Source: Stutzerimonas nitrititolerans (lineage in GTDB: Bacteria > Pseudomonadota > Gammaproteobacteria > Pseudomonadales > Pseudomonadaceae). From it: 64,000 nucleotides of DNA. The notes under the pieces are model-generated. The model had not been told where the DNA came from. It was given only the letters and a program-made list of their open reading frames with translations, and did not search any database. Positions 30,601 through 38,075 of this stretch are shown piece after piece. The stretch is taken from assembly GCF_003696285.1 (NCBI RefSeq), contig NZ_RFFL01000010.1, positions 62,001 to 126,000 on the forward strand, given 5' to 3'. Each line of letters begins with the position of its first letter. Within the stretch, counting starts at the first letter, position 1. Made by a program: the position numbers and the translations under genes.

Positions 30601-31124
30601 GTCGAACTTCCAGCAAGCCTCGTGTCGGCTGGGCAGGTGGCGCCAGCCATACGGGCGATCTGGAGATGATTGTCGATGTGGTCAAGGAGCTGGCGGATGA
30701 AGTGGAATGGGTGTTCTTCGGCATGTGCCCGGAGAAGCTGAAACCTTATATCCACGAGTTCCATGAAGGCATGGCGATAGAACGCTACGCCAAGAAACTG
30801 GCCAGCCTGAATCTCGACCTGGCGCTGGCGCCGGTCGAGCAGAACCTTTTCAACGAGTGCAAGAGCAACCTGCGTTTGCTGGAGTATGGTGCCTGTGGTT
30901 TCCCGGTGATCTGTAGCGACGTGCGTTGCTATCAGGATGGCCTGCTGCCGGTGACACGGGTGAAGAACCGCTTCCGTGATTGGGTGGATGCGATCAGAGC
31001 CCATATCAACGACCTTGATGCCGCTGCCAGGGCGGGGGACGACTTGCGCGCCGCCGTGCTGGGCGGATGGATGCTTCAAGGTGAAAATCTCGAAGCCTGG
31101 CGCAAGGCGTGGTTGCCGAGTTAA
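27618..31124 (+). CDS. fgtA: Large multidomain glycosyltransferase (FgtA-like)
   Basis: 1168 residues. I read four glycosyltransferase-like units: a GT-B-like domain (about 1-300), two GT2/GT-A-like domains (about 330-550, ending in a DSSLKDALELDLILRL stretch; and about 555-800, with VSILILAG and LAPDAAIVEEDWL), and a C-terminal GT4-like GT-B domain (about 830-1168, with RVGWAGGASHTGD and LRLLEYGACGFPVICSD). Size and position directly before fliC match P. aeruginosa FgtA (PA1091, from memory), which glycosylates flagellin. ATG 27618 has GGAG 9 nt upstream. Base composition drops locally near 28680-28800, inside the gene. Confidence 0.8.
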   Translation: MRKLLAKRPQPYYIYAPDYRRSSSGIRVLHMLCDALIRAGYEAYVTTRVTCAEFMTPPLTDEVIQGHKAHGLEPIVIYPEIVDGNPLNVGLVVRYVLNRPGFIEGSGVFADDDLLYAYSRDLLQPGMPEDRIMMLPPFDLNVFCPPEDPSKRVPGRVCYYKGRRGELNIDPALLPDDAIEITPQWPASWEAMADLFQQCEMFYCAGSSALASEAGLCGCLTVVIVDDDAPRIGISEAKSPGAAWGFAEEELAHARRTLPSVRETWLKLQDEFWPALDHFIDVTQQAATERAANKKSSQIRSWLASRAPSKVQGDLIEARLYSQPQPRVGLLVLDQGGDRERLERTLQSLDVSTGWHIYVLSTSAVSLPADECISFTRLDGEPCADVLNRVVARSSADWFVLVEAGEELTSSGQLIAQLELVQTPGCRAISFDEIYRQDGALGAACRPFFNLDYLLSFPAGMARHWLFRREAVLEVGGFDSSLKDALELDLILRLINQGGMDGLGHISEPLLITDMPALANVEDERQAIIRHLQARGYPDAQVTAAKPGRYHVAYEHVGSPGVSILILAGSQLSKLQRCVEGLLGSTAYQTFEILLIESHPQDQAVHEWLSALVELQEAKLRVVQPASLNMAAMLNQAANEALGDYLLFLAPDAAIVEEDWLDNLLNHAQRAEVGGVGGKLLTPGGRIAQAMQILGLQGPLGNPYVGEKLDEPGYMQRLQVDQNVSALSQDCLMLPRDLYVQLEGLDEEGVLSPYAMTDLCLRIREAGYLLVWSPSVQLMLDRQESTEVTAQQQDAMYAKWLPQLARDPSYNPNFSLVQPGGFKLADTQISWRPLDIWRPLPVVLAHPADTMGCGHYRVMQPFNALREAGMVDGALSVGLMHVVDLERYNPDAVILQRQIGEERLEAMRRIKAFSQAFKVYELDDYLPNLPMKSVHRQHMPKDIVKSLRRGLSYVDRFVVSTDVMAEAFAEFHPDIHVVKNRLDPRWWGGLSTGARRTSSKPRVGWAGGASHTGDLEMIVDVVKELADEVEWVFFGMCPEKLKPYIHEFHEGMAIERYAKKLASLNLDLALAPVEQNLFNECKSNLRLLEYGACGFPVICSDVRCYQDGLLPVTRVKNRFRDWVDAIRAHINDLDAAARAGDDLRAAVLGGWMLQGENLEAWRKAWLPS

Positions 31125-31560
31125 GCGGTCAGCAGAGAGTTATGCACTCCTGATGATTTGGAAATCCGCCCCCTATAGGGACAAGCGTACTCACGAACTG
31201 CACTGAAGCTTTTGATAATGCCGATGCTCTTGCTGAGGCACGATCAAAAGCCTTACGCCGAAGGCGGTCCTCCCACTAAGTGACAGCCTGCACTACGTAG
31301 CTTTTTATGAAGGCAAGCCCTAGCCGGGGCTGAAGGTTCGCTCAGGTTTTCTGCAGGCCTGCCGAAATGATCTGTGGGGTGATCGTGTAGGCCGTTCGGG
31401 AAGTCAAGGAAAACGGAAAAATTTCCTCAACACCCCTAAAGCTTTCGAAACCACCGCCGACATAAACCTCGAATGCGAACTTTATGGGTGCCTGGGTAAT
31501 GTCCCTCCCCAAGGTCGCACACTCAGGCAAACAAGCTAGGTCCGATGGAGGACACACATC
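31125..31560. other. Intergenic region before fliC
   Basis: 436 bases with no credible gene. It has a 9-bp inverted repeat GCTTTTGAT/ATCAAAAGC (31208-31216 and 31243-31251, long loop) that may end the island transcript, a partial copy of the REP-like unit (about 31255-31310), the sigma-28 promoter at 31437 and a leader of about 95 bp with GGAGG before the fliC ATG. Confidence 0.6.
31437..31463 (+). promoter_or_regulatory. Sigma-28 (FliA) promoter of fliC
   Basis: TAAAGCTT, exactly 11 bp, then GCCGACAT; consensus TAAAGTTT-N11-GCCGATAA. It lies about 98 bp before the flagellin start, as expected for a late flagellar gene. Confidence 0.85.
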
Positions 31561-32745
31561 ATGGCTTTGACCGTCAACACTAACATCGCGTCGCTCAATA
31601 CCCAGCGTAACCTCAACACTTCGTCTAGTGCGCTCAGCACCACCATGCAGCGTTTGTCTACTGGCAGCCGTATCAATAGCGCCAAGGACGATGCCGCCGG
31701 ACTACAGATTTCCAATCGATTGACCAGCCAGGTCAACGGCTTGGGTGTCGCGACCAAGAACGCCAATGATGGTATTTCTCTGGCACAGACGGCCGAAGGC
31801 GCTCTGCAACAGTCCACCAATATCCTGCAGCGTATGCGTGATCTTTCGTTGCAAGCAGCCAACGGTTCCAATAGTACTAGCGAGCGTGAGGCACTGGATG
31901 GCGAGGTGCAGCAACTGCAGAAAGAGCTGGATCGTATCAGCAACACTACTACTTTCGGTGGCCGCAAGTTGCTCGATGGTTCCTTCGGGGTCGCGAGCTT
32001 TCAGGTTGGTTCTGCTGCCAACGAAATCATCAGTGTTGGTATCGATGAGATGAGTGCTGACTCGCTGCGCGGTACATACTACGAAGCTAGCGGAACTGTG
32101 GCCGGTACGATCCCCGCGAGTGGTGGAACCGTATCGATTACGGTCAGCGGTGCGGCGGTTGATGGAGCAGCAAGCGGTGTTACTACTGTCAAAGTCGAAC
32201 TGAAGGGCTCTGAAACCACTGAACAAGCGACAGCTAAAATCGCCGCTGCCATAAATGATGCCAACATCGGCATTGGCGCATTCGCTGATGGTACGAGTAT
32301 TAATTATGTCAACAGAGCAGGTGAAAACGCCTCGGGAGCAACGACAAGCGCTATTACCGGTGTCGGTGTTACCGGTGCAGGTATGAGCGCCGGAGGTTTC
32401 ACAACTAGCACTGCGGTGTCAGGTTCGGCAGCAAGCATCAAGGAAATCGACATCAGCACCGCTAAGGGAGCTCAGGCTGCTGTCCTCGTTATCGACGACG
32501 CGCTCAAGATGATTGACTCGCAACGTGCCGATTTGGGTGCGATTCAGAACCGCTTCGATAATACAATCGCTAACCTGCAAAATATTGGCGAGAACGTCTC
32601 GGCTGCCCGTGGCCGTATCCAGGATACCGACTTCGCTGCAGAAACCGCGAATCTGAGCAAGAATCAGATCCTGCAGCAGGCCGGTACCGCGATCCTGGCC
32701 CAGGCCAACCAACTGCCGCAGGCGGTGCTGAGCCTCCTGCAGTAA
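31561..32745 (+). CDS. fliC: Flagellin
   Basis: Filament subunit, exported by the flagellar type III system. The 394-residue protein has conserved N-terminal (1-150) and C-terminal (310-394) D0/D1 helices, ending [10 protein letters not shown], around a short Ser/Thr/Gly-rich central domain (about 165-300) with many possible O-glycosylation sites. Length and sequence match the a-type flagellin of P. aeruginosa. [15 protein letters not shown] in the D1 helix keeps the residues known to be sensed by TLR5. Driven by the sigma-28 promoter at 31437, with a terminator at 32774. Confidence 0.98.
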   Translation: MALTVNTNIASLNTQRNLNTSSSALSTTMQRLSTGSRINSAKDDAAGLQISNRLTSQVNGLGVATKNANDGISLAQTAEGALQQSTNILQRMRDLSLQAANGSNSTSEREALDGEVQQLQKELDRISNTTTFGGRKLLDGSFGVASFQVGSAANEIISVGIDEMSADSLRGTYYEASGTVAGTIPASGGTVSITVSGAAVDGAASGVTTVKVELKGSETTEQATAKIAAAINDANIGIGAFADGTSINYVNRAGENASGATTSAITGVGVTGAGMSAGGFTTSTAVSGSAASIKEIDISTAKGAQAAVLVIDDALKMIDSQRADLGAIQNRFDNTIANLQNIGENVSAARGRIQDTDFAAETANLSKNQILQQAGTAILAQANQLPQAVLSLLQ

Positions 32746-32773
32746 GCTGAACAGGTAGGTCTGCAATAACTGC

Positions 32774-32805
32774 GGGGGGAAGTGCTTGGCGCTTCCTCCC
32801 GTTTT
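32774..32805 (+). terminator. Terminator after fliC
   Basis: 12-bp stem (774-785 with 789-800, two G-T pairs), 3-nt loop, then GTTTT. It explains how fliC can be expressed far above flaG while allowing some read-through. Confidence 0.8.
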
Positions 32806-32825
32806 GCCGTTGCGAGGTAACGAAA

Positions 32826-33179
32826 ATGGATATTGCGATTTCAACCCGGTTGCCAACCGGCACGGCCCAGACGCAGGGACAGCAGGATGCGTTGCGAGGG
32901 GCCGCGAGGCAGGAGGAGGCGGCTGCCAAAAAGGTCCAGGCCGAGCAGAAAGTCACCGCCGAGTCGCTCGAAGAGGCTGTTTCCAGTATCAAGGATTTCG
33001 TCCAGACCATCCGCCGCGACCTGAGCTTCGATCTGGATGACTCCAGTGGCAGGATGGTCGTCAAGGTGACGGACAGGGCAAGTGGCGAGATTGTGCGGCA
33101 GATTCCCACTGAAGAAGCGCTGCGCCTGGCCGAAAACCTGGAAGAGGCACGTAGTTTATTGTTCAAGGCTCAAGCGTAG
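32826..33179 (+). CDS. flaG: FlaG family flagellar protein
   Basis: 117 residues. The N-terminal half is variable and Gln/Ala/Glu-rich; the C-terminal half has the FlaG core: LSFDLDDSSGRMVVKVTDRASGEIVRQIP, then an LEEARSLLF helix. FlaG influences filament length in other bacteria. GAGGT lies about 9 nt before the ATG. No separate promoter was found, so it probably depends on read-through from fliC. Confidence 0.93.
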   Translation: MDIAISTRLPTGTAQTQGQQDALRGAARQEEAAAKKVQAEQKVTAESLEEAVSSIKDFVQTIRRDLSFDLDDSSGRMVVKVTDRASGEIVRQIPTEEALRLAENLEEARSLLFKAQA

Positions 33180-33195
33180 CGGCGCGATTATTGCT
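33180..33195 (+). promoter_or_regulatory. Sigma-54 (RpoN) promoter motif of fliD
   Basis: CGGCGCGATTATTGCT fits the RpoN -24/-12 pattern with correct GG-to-GC spacing, 50 bp before the fliD ATG and starting at the last base of the flaG stop. RpoN/FleQ control of fliD-fliS is established in P. aeruginosa. Confidence 0.65.
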
Positions 33196-33245
33196 TTTGT
33201 CGAGCTTTACTTGAATAGCGTCAACCCTATGGCGAGGTATTGGTA

Positions 33246-34640
33246 ATGGCAGGCATCACAGGTATTGGTTCAGGGATGGATATCGACGCGATGGTCGGTG
33301 CCCTGGTTGCAGCGGAAAAGGCGCCGAAGGAGGCGCAACTGAACCGTTTGGAGACTGCGACCACTACCAAGATTTCCGCTCTGGGAACCCTGCGTACAGC
33401 CCTGAGCAGCTTCCAGACGGCGCTCAAGGATCTGAACGATATCAAGCTGTTCGAAAACCGTTCCGCCAGGTCGTCCAATACAGATCTGCTGACCGCTACG
33501 GCCAGCAAAACCGCGCAGTCGGGCACCTACAGCGTCAAGGTCGAACAGTTGGCTACGGGTAGCAAAACGGCTACCAAGGCGCTTGAGGGTGATTTCACCG
33601 CAAGCGTAGCCGGTACTTTGACGGTCAAGGTAGGAAGCGGCGAAGGTATCGACGTCAAGATCGAAAAAGGCGCTTCACTGACGCAGGTAAAGGAAGCGTT
33701 GAATGCCGCCCTCAAGGATTCCGGTGTTAGTGCCAACCTGCTGACCGACCCCAGCACGGGCAAGACTCGTTTGGTGATGTCTTCCAGCAATACGGGAGAG
33801 GGCAAGGACGTTTCGATCAGCACCAGCACTGGGCTGGAAGCGTTTGAAATCGACACCGAAAGCGATGCCACTGCGGAGACGGGCGGCGTGTTGGAGCGTG
33901 CCCAAAACGCCAAATTCACCATCGATGGTTTGGCCTTGGAAAGCGCAACCAATAAGGTCGAAGGTGCTATTCCCGATGTGACATTGGATCTGGTTGCGGC
34001 CGACAAGGACAAGAGCATTACGGTTACGGTTGCCCAGGATCAGGAGGGTGTTACCGCCAATATCAAGAAATTCGTCGATGCTTACAACAACCTGATCAAG
34101 ACAACCAATTCGTTGACCAAGGTGACCAAGGTTGGCGAAGACGGTACGCCACTGACCGGTGGGCTGGTGGGTGACTCCAGTGTCCGCAGCATTCTTTCCG
34201 GCATTCAGAATGAGCTGATTTCGGCCGGTGGCGGCGATGGAGTGCGGTTGCTGTCGGATCTTGGCATCACCACCCAGAAGGATGGCACGCTGGGTATCGA
34301 TGACAAGAAACTGAAGACAGCGCTTGAGAATAATTTCGACGCAGTCGGGAGTTACTTTACTGGCGACACCGGCTTGATGAATCGCCTCAATAATCGCGTG
34401 GACGGCTTCAATCAGACTGGCGGTATTCTGGCGCAGCGGGTCTCCGGCTTGGAAGCCACCACCGCAGATATCAAGGCTCAGCGTGAGAAGTTGGAGCTGC
34501 GGATCGAATCGATGACGGCGCGTCTCTATTCCCAGTTCAATGCCATGGACACCATGGTCGCGCAGCTCTCCAACACCAGTAGCTGGCTGGAGTCCACGCT
34601 GTCAAGCTTGCCAGGTGTCGTCAAGAAGAGCGCTAAGTAA
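33246..34640 (+). CDS. fliD: Flagellar filament cap protein
   Basis: HAP2 cap that folds flagellin at the filament tip and can act as an adhesin. The 464-residue protein has the N-terminal FliD_N core (GIGSGMDIDAMVGALVAAE at about 6-24), variable D2/D3 domains and the C-terminal FliD_C helices (IKKFVDAYNNLI ... LYSQFNAMDTMVAQL). ATG 33246 has GAGG 8 nt upstream; a TTG two codons earlier is less likely. Confidence 0.96.
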   Translation: MAGITGIGSGMDIDAMVGALVAAEKAPKEAQLNRLETATTTKISALGTLRTALSSFQTALKDLNDIKLFENRSARSSNTDLLTATASKTAQSGTYSVKVEQLATGSKTATKALEGDFTASVAGTLTVKVGSGEGIDVKIEKGASLTQVKEALNAALKDSGVSANLLTDPSTGKTRLVMSSSNTGEGKDVSISTSTGLEAFEIDTESDATAETGGVLERAQNAKFTIDGLALESATNKVEGAIPDVTLDLVAADKDKSITVTVAQDQEGVTANIKKFVDAYNNLIKTTNSLTKVTKVGEDGTPLTGGLVGDSSVRSILSGIQNELISAGGGDGVRLLSDLGITTQKDGTLGIDDKKLKTALENNFDAVGSYFTGDTGLMNRLNNRVDGFNQTGGILAQRVSGLEATTADIKAQREKLELRIESMTARLYSQFNAMDTMVAQLSNTSSWLESTLSSLPGVVKKSAK

Positions 34641-34840
34641 GCGAGCAGCCCCGCTGCTTGTCTGGTTGCAGGGGCTCGTTGGTTTCGATGCTAGCGTTAT
34701 TTCGTTGGCCGTGAACGACCCCAGGCTCGTTGCTTGATAGAGTCCTGTGCTATGGCACCCGGTAGGCCTCGGCCAATCGAGGCGCTGCCTGAGGGCTCTG
34801 GCTCGAGGCCCGCTGCGATGCAGCTTTAGCGTTTCCCCGT

Positions 34841-34867
34841 TAAAGCTGTTCGAGTAGATGCCGATAC
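34841..34867 (+). promoter_or_regulatory. Sigma-28 promoter motif of fliS
   Basis: TAAAGCTG, exactly 11 bp, then GCCGATAC, very near the FliA consensus and 36 bp before the fliS ATG. The -35 box is also the right arm of a perfect inverted repeat, CAGCTTTA (34821-34828) / TAAAGCTG (34841-34848), so it can fold into a hairpin or be bound as an operator. Confidence 0.75.
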
Positions 34868-34903
34868 AGGTGGTATTCCCGCATCACCCGGAGCAATTTC
34901 CTC

Positions 34904-35290
34904 ATGTATGCCATGTCCGCCATGAAGCAGTACCAGTCGGTCAACACCAACGCTCAGCTTGTCGATGCAACACCGCATCGCTTGATTCAGATGTTGATGG
35001 AGGGTGGACTCACTCGCCTGGCGCAGGCGAAGGGGGCTATGGAGCGTAACGATGTTGCGCTTAAGGGCACTCTGATCGGCAAGACCATCGATATCGTTGG
35101 CGGCTTGCGCCAAGGGCTGAATCTGGAGGCAGGCGGGGAGGTCGCGGCTAATCTGGACAGCCTCTATATCTATATGACTACGCGGCTGGTGGAAGCGAAT
35201 CGCAAGAATGATCCCACCGTCCTCGATGAGGTCGCTGGGCTGTTGCGAGAGATCAAGTCTGGTTGGGACGGCATTTCGCAGCAGGGTTGA
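34904..35290 (+). CDS. fliS: Flagellin export chaperone
   Basis: Binds the disordered C-terminus of flagellin and prevents polymerisation before export. The 128-residue four-helix protein has the family stretch TPHRLIQMLMEGGLTRLAQAKGAM, KGTLIGKTIDIVGGLR and LLREIKSGWDGI. ATG 34904 has GGAG about 10 nt upstream. fliT follows after 49 bp. Confidence 0.95.
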   Translation: MYAMSAMKQYQSVNTNAQLVDATPHRLIQMLMEGGLTRLAQAKGAMERNDVALKGTLIGKTIDIVGGLRQGLNLEAGGEVAANLDSLYIYMTTRLVEANRKNDPTVLDEVAGLLREIKSGWDGISQQG

Positions 35291-35339
35291 TCGGTTATCC
35301 TTGTCACGCCTTTTAAATTGCTGTTTTCAGGAGCAACCC

Positions 35340-35633
35340 ATGAATGTCATTCAGTCCATCGCCGCTCTCAAGGCTTCATTACAAGAAGCACTTGCGCAGC
35401 AGGACTGGGAGGCGATGGGGGAGTTGGACAGGCGATGCCGTGCACTGGTAGCTGAGGCGGCAGTCGGCGACGCGTCAGGTGACCCAGCCTTGCGCGAGCA
35501 ATTGGAGGAACTCTCGCGGCTATATGTCGTACTTCAACAAGCGGCCCGGACGGAGCGTGATCGGGTTGCTAGCGAGCTGACCCGGCTCAATCAGTCCAAG
35601 CAAGTCAATCAAGCCTATCGATCGCTCGAATAG
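35340..35633 (+). CDS. fliT: FliT-like flagellar chaperone
   Basis: 97-residue all-helical, acidic protein in the fliT (P. aeruginosa PA1096) position after fliS. FliT chaperones the cap protein FliD in enterics. Sequence support is limited to the helical QQDWEAMGELDRRCRALV and the C-terminal RTERDRVASELTRLNQSKQV segments. AGGAG lies 7-8 nt before the ATG. The regulator genes fleQSR that follow here in P. aeruginosa are not in the window. Confidence 0.8.
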   Translation: MNVIQSIAALKASLQEALAQQDWEAMGELDRRCRALVAEAAVGDASGDPALREQLEELSRLYVVLQQAARTERDRVASELTRLNQSKQVNQAYRSLE

Positions 35634-35664
35634 GGTGGCTTCCAATTCAGGCTAGAAGATTCTT

Positions 35665-35692
35665 GGTGGAAAACGCTTCGCGGTTTTCCACC
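35665..35692. repeat. Palindromic repeat
   Basis: Perfect 10-bp arms GGTGGAAAAC/GTTTTCCACC around a GC-rich 8-nt loop, followed by CTAT. It is nearly identical to the palindrome at 7958-7985 and lies between the convergent fliT and ppnP genes. Confidence 0.8.
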
Positions 35693-35730
35693 CTATGAAG
35701 AGCTGCGAGGGTATCGCAGCCTTCCATTCC

Positions 35731-36012
35731 TTACCTGTACTCGCACAGATAAGCGGTATCCGCTGCAACCTTCAGCTGAAACTTGCTGTTCGCCGGCACG
35801 GTGAACTGGCTGCCTGCTCCGAATGTTTCAAAGCGCTCGCTTCCCGGCAGTTTCACGTCCAGGCTGCCGGCGATCACGTGCATCACTTCCAGTTGGCTGG
35901 TGCCGAATTCGTAGTCGCCTGCTGCCATAACGCCAATGGTGGCGGGGCCAGCGGCCATGTCGAAGGCGATGGATTTGACGGTGCCGTCGAAGTATTCGTT
36001 AACCTTGAACAT
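35731..36012 (-). CDS. ppnP: Pyrimidine/purine nucleoside phosphorylase
   Basis: 93-residue single-domain cupin of the PpnP (YaiE, formerly DUF1255) family, which phosphorolyses several nucleosides. The full family length is present, with [14 protein letters not shown] and the core [17 protein letters not shown], ending LCEYR. It is on the minus strand, convergent with the flagellar cluster and separated from it by a palindrome. Confidence 0.93.
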   Translation of the reverse strand: MFKVNEYFDGTVKSIAFDMAAGPATIGVMAAGDYEFGTSQLEVMHVIAGSLDVKLPGSERFETFGAGSQFTVPANSKFQLKVAADTAYLCEYR

Positions 36013-36355
36013 GCGGATTACCTAGGGTAGGTGAAAAAAGGCTGGCCAGTATGCCCAAGTGGCTCGAGGGCGTCATCTGGCGGAATGAAGGTATAGAGGA
36101 CTGTGGCCACATTCGCCGCGGGGGCGGCCCCACAAAAATGGCCTGATGGTTCCCACGCTCCGCGTGGGGACCAAGTCGCAGCACTCTGCGCCCAGCGACG
36201 CGGAGCATCGCAAGCGCACGCCCACGCAGGAGCATGGGCGCGATCACTCATGCATCGTTGGCGTGGTGCATGTCGTGGGAGGGCCGCCCTCGACGCGAAG
36301 CTTTTGGGGGCAAGCAGATCCTCGGTTTCGCCGAGAGGGCGGCTTGCATGAGTGG
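36013..36355. repeat. REP-like intergenic region
   Basis: 343 bases on the 5' side of ppnP. It holds a copy of the REP-like unit of 3826-4130 in the opposite orientation (about 36145-36245: TTCCCACGCTCCGCGTGGG and CCCACGCAGGAGCATGGGCGCGATCA), then a GGGAGGGCCGCCCTCGACGCGAAGCTTTT segment. No gene is supported here. Confidence 0.7.
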
Positions 36356-36697
36356 CTAACTGCGAAATATGAAATACACCGCCCCCAATAGGCACAATCC
36401 GGCCCAGAGGTAATCGAGCTTCAGGGGTTGATGCATGTAGAGCACGCTGAAAGGCACGAAAATGGCCAGTGTAATGACCTCTTGCATGATCTTCAGCTGG
36501 CCGATCGATAGCTCGGTGTAACCGATGCGGTTGGCTGGGACCATGATCAGGTATTCGAACAACGCGATTCCCCAGCTGATCAGTGCGGCGATCAGCCAGG
36601 GTTTGGTATTGAGCGCCTTGAGGTGGCCATACCAGGCAAACGTCATGAAGAGGTTGGAGACGCAGAGCAGGGCAGCAGTCTGAAGCCAGATGGGCAT
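36356..36697 (-). CDS. DMT family membrane protein (DUF486)
   Basis: 113-residue inner-membrane protein with four hydrophobic helices, of the DUF486/DMT small family (FAWYGHLK, WGIALFEYLIMVPANRIGY, LKIMQEVITLAIFVPFS). Function unknown. The start at 36697 (MPIWLQ) is preferred because AAGGAT is 7 nt upstream; an ATG at 36706 overlaps that site. Confidence 0.88.
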   Translation of the reverse strand: MPIWLQTAALLCVSNLFMTFAWYGHLKALNTKPWLIAALISWGIALFEYLIMVPANRIGYTELSIGQLKIMQEVITLAIFVPFSVLYMHQPLKLDYLWAGLCLLGAVYFIFRS

Positions 36698-36871
36698 AGG
36701 GGGCATCCTTGATGATGCGCGATGCTATTGGTAGTGGCGAGTTACCTGCAAGTGGGTGATGTGCGGCTCACGCGGCCTGGTGCGTTTCGCCGTAATCGAC
36801 TAACAGAACTTGCCAGACAGACCACCAGGTACTCATTTATTATCGGCGCCCGTTTTTCTCGGATGACTGGA

Positions 36872-37126
36872 ATGGATTGTCGCCCTGGCTGTGGTGCCTG
36901 TTGCATAGCCCCTTCAATCAGCACGCCGATGCCTGGCATGCCTTTGGGCAAGCCGGCGGGTGTCCGTTGCGTTCATCTATCCGAATTCAATCTTTGTGCG
37001 CTGTTCGGTGACGAGGCGCGACCGGCTGTATGTGCTGCGTTCCAGGCCGATCCGGTGGTTTGTGGGGAAAGTCGGGAGGAGGCGATCCGGCTGCTTGGTT
37101 GGTTGGAACAGGTAACTGCCTGTTAA
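36872..37126 (+). CDS. YkgJ-type cysteine cluster protein
   Basis: 84 residues with the CxxxCGxCC-like start (MDCRPGCGACCIAP) and later Cys at CVHL, CALF, CAAF and CG, a pattern of the YkgJ/zinc- or iron-chelating family. Start not certain: ATG 36872 fits the family, ATG 36863 would add three residues, and the frame stays open further upstream. Function unknown. Confidence 0.8.
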   Translation: MDCRPGCGACCIAPSISTPMPGMPLGKPAGVRCVHLSEFNLCALFGDEARPAVCAAFQADPVVCGESREEAIRLLGWLEQVTAC

Positions 37127-37165
37127 GGTCGGAATTTCATGTTGCTTCAGGAAAGGAAGGTTTGC

Positions 37166-37774
37166 ATGGGTTTGTGGAGTCGATTGTTGGGGATCGGTCT
37201 GGTGCTCTCCGTAGCGCCGGTTGTGACTGCCGAAGAGCAGTGGGTGTTGGCCAAGGACGAGGAGGGGATTCAGGTCTATCTGAAGGCTGTGCCCGGTTCG
37301 TCGTATAAGGCCTATCGCGGCGTTGCGACGATCCAGGCGGATCTCGCCAAGGTGCGGGCGCTTCAGGAAGATGTGGCCGATGCATGTGGGTGGGTGCATG
37401 AGTGCAGGTCACAGAAGCTCCTCAAGCATGAGGGCGCGCAGGCCTGGACTTACACACAATTCAATACGCCCTGGCCGGTAACGCCGCGAGACTCCATTGT
37501 GAAGGTCACTACCCATGAAAGTGGTGATGGTTCGTTGAGGCGCGATCTTGAGGGGGTTCCCACCTATCAGGACAAGAATGATGACTTCGTTCGGGTGAGC
37601 AAGGTCGATGGGTTCTGGCTGTTGGAGTCCAAGGCGGCTGGCAACGTGCAGGTGACCTATCAGGTGCATACGGAGCCGGGCGGAAGCGTACCGTCGTGGC
37701 TTGCGAACAAGTTCGTGGTCGAGGCGCCTTTCAATACACTCAAGGCGCTGCGGGAGCGTGCCGAGGCAGAGTGA
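37166..37774 (+). CDS. START-domain-like exported protein
   Basis: 202 residues with a signal peptide at about 1-21 (cleavage near VTA) and a START/SRPBCC lipid-binding-like domain: WVLAKDEEGIQVYLK, YKAYRGVATI, FNTPWPVTPRDSIV and a C-terminal PSWLANKFVVEAPFNTLKALRE helix typical of the family. Probably periplasmic; ligand unknown. ATG 37166 has AAGGAAGG about 6 nt upstream. Confidence 0.87.
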   Translation: MGLWSRLLGIGLVLSVAPVVTAEEQWVLAKDEEGIQVYLKAVPGSSYKAYRGVATIQADLAKVRALQEDVADACGWVHECRSQKLLKHEGAQAWTYTQFNTPWPVTPRDSIVKVTTHESGDGSLRRDLEGVPTYQDKNDDFVRVSKVDGFWLLESKAAGNVQVTYQVHTEPGGSVPSWLANKFVVEAPFNTLKALRERAEAE

Positions 37775-38075
37775 AGGGGAGGAAGATGACGGTAGGTGGG
37801 TTTGGCCTTTTACTGTCGGTGCGTCTCCCTTGAAGGGTTATGTGTTGGTGTTGGGCGTTGGTGGCGGGCCTTTTTACCCTCTCCCCTGGCCCCTCTCCCG
37901 TCAAGGGAGAGGGGGTTATCAGCATGCGTTCTGCTGGCGTGGCGCATATGTTCCCTCTCCCCTCGCGGGAGAGGGCTAGGGAGAGGAGCTAGGCTTTTAA
38001 TTGAGGCTTTGCCTGTATTACAAGCAAAGAAGGCTGCCCCAGGGCAGCCTTCTTTCATTGCAGTAACCGATTTCT
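37775..38075. repeat. Intergenic region with CCCTCTCCC palindromes and terminator
   Basis: 301 bases. Two copies of CCCTCTCCC/GGGAGAGGG (37891-37913 and 37953-37975) occur 62 bp apart, a dispersed bacterial repeat type. A third inverted repeat at 38026-38055 is the gltA terminator listed separately. No gene is seen. Confidence 0.7.
38026..38055. terminator. Bidirectional terminator between START-like gene and gltA
   Basis: 14-bp perfect stem AAAGAAGGCTGCCC/GGGCAGCCTTCTTT with A/T ends on both sides, so it can stop transcripts from both strands. It lies 20 bp beyond the gltA stop. Confidence 0.9.

Noticed and set aside
11393-31436. Glycan island as an integrative element inserted at tRNA-Asp
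   Set aside because: I looked for a copy of the tRNA-Asp 3' end near 31125-31436 and for an integrase and found neither; a terminator stands intact after the tRNA.
34641-34690. Possible terminator after fliD (AGCCCC/GGGGCT)
   Set aside because: Only a 6-bp stem with an 18-nt loop and no T-run; not strong enough to call.
34802-34828. Reverse-strand sigma-28 promoter from the left arm of the fliS palindrome
   Set aside because: The -35-like TAAAGCTG is present on the minus strand, but the position 11 bp further on reads GCCTCGAG, a poor -10 match, and no gene is oriented to use it.
37891-37975. CCCTCTCCC repeats as a CRISPR start
   Set aside because: Only two units, each a palindrome, with no regular spacers and no cas genes.
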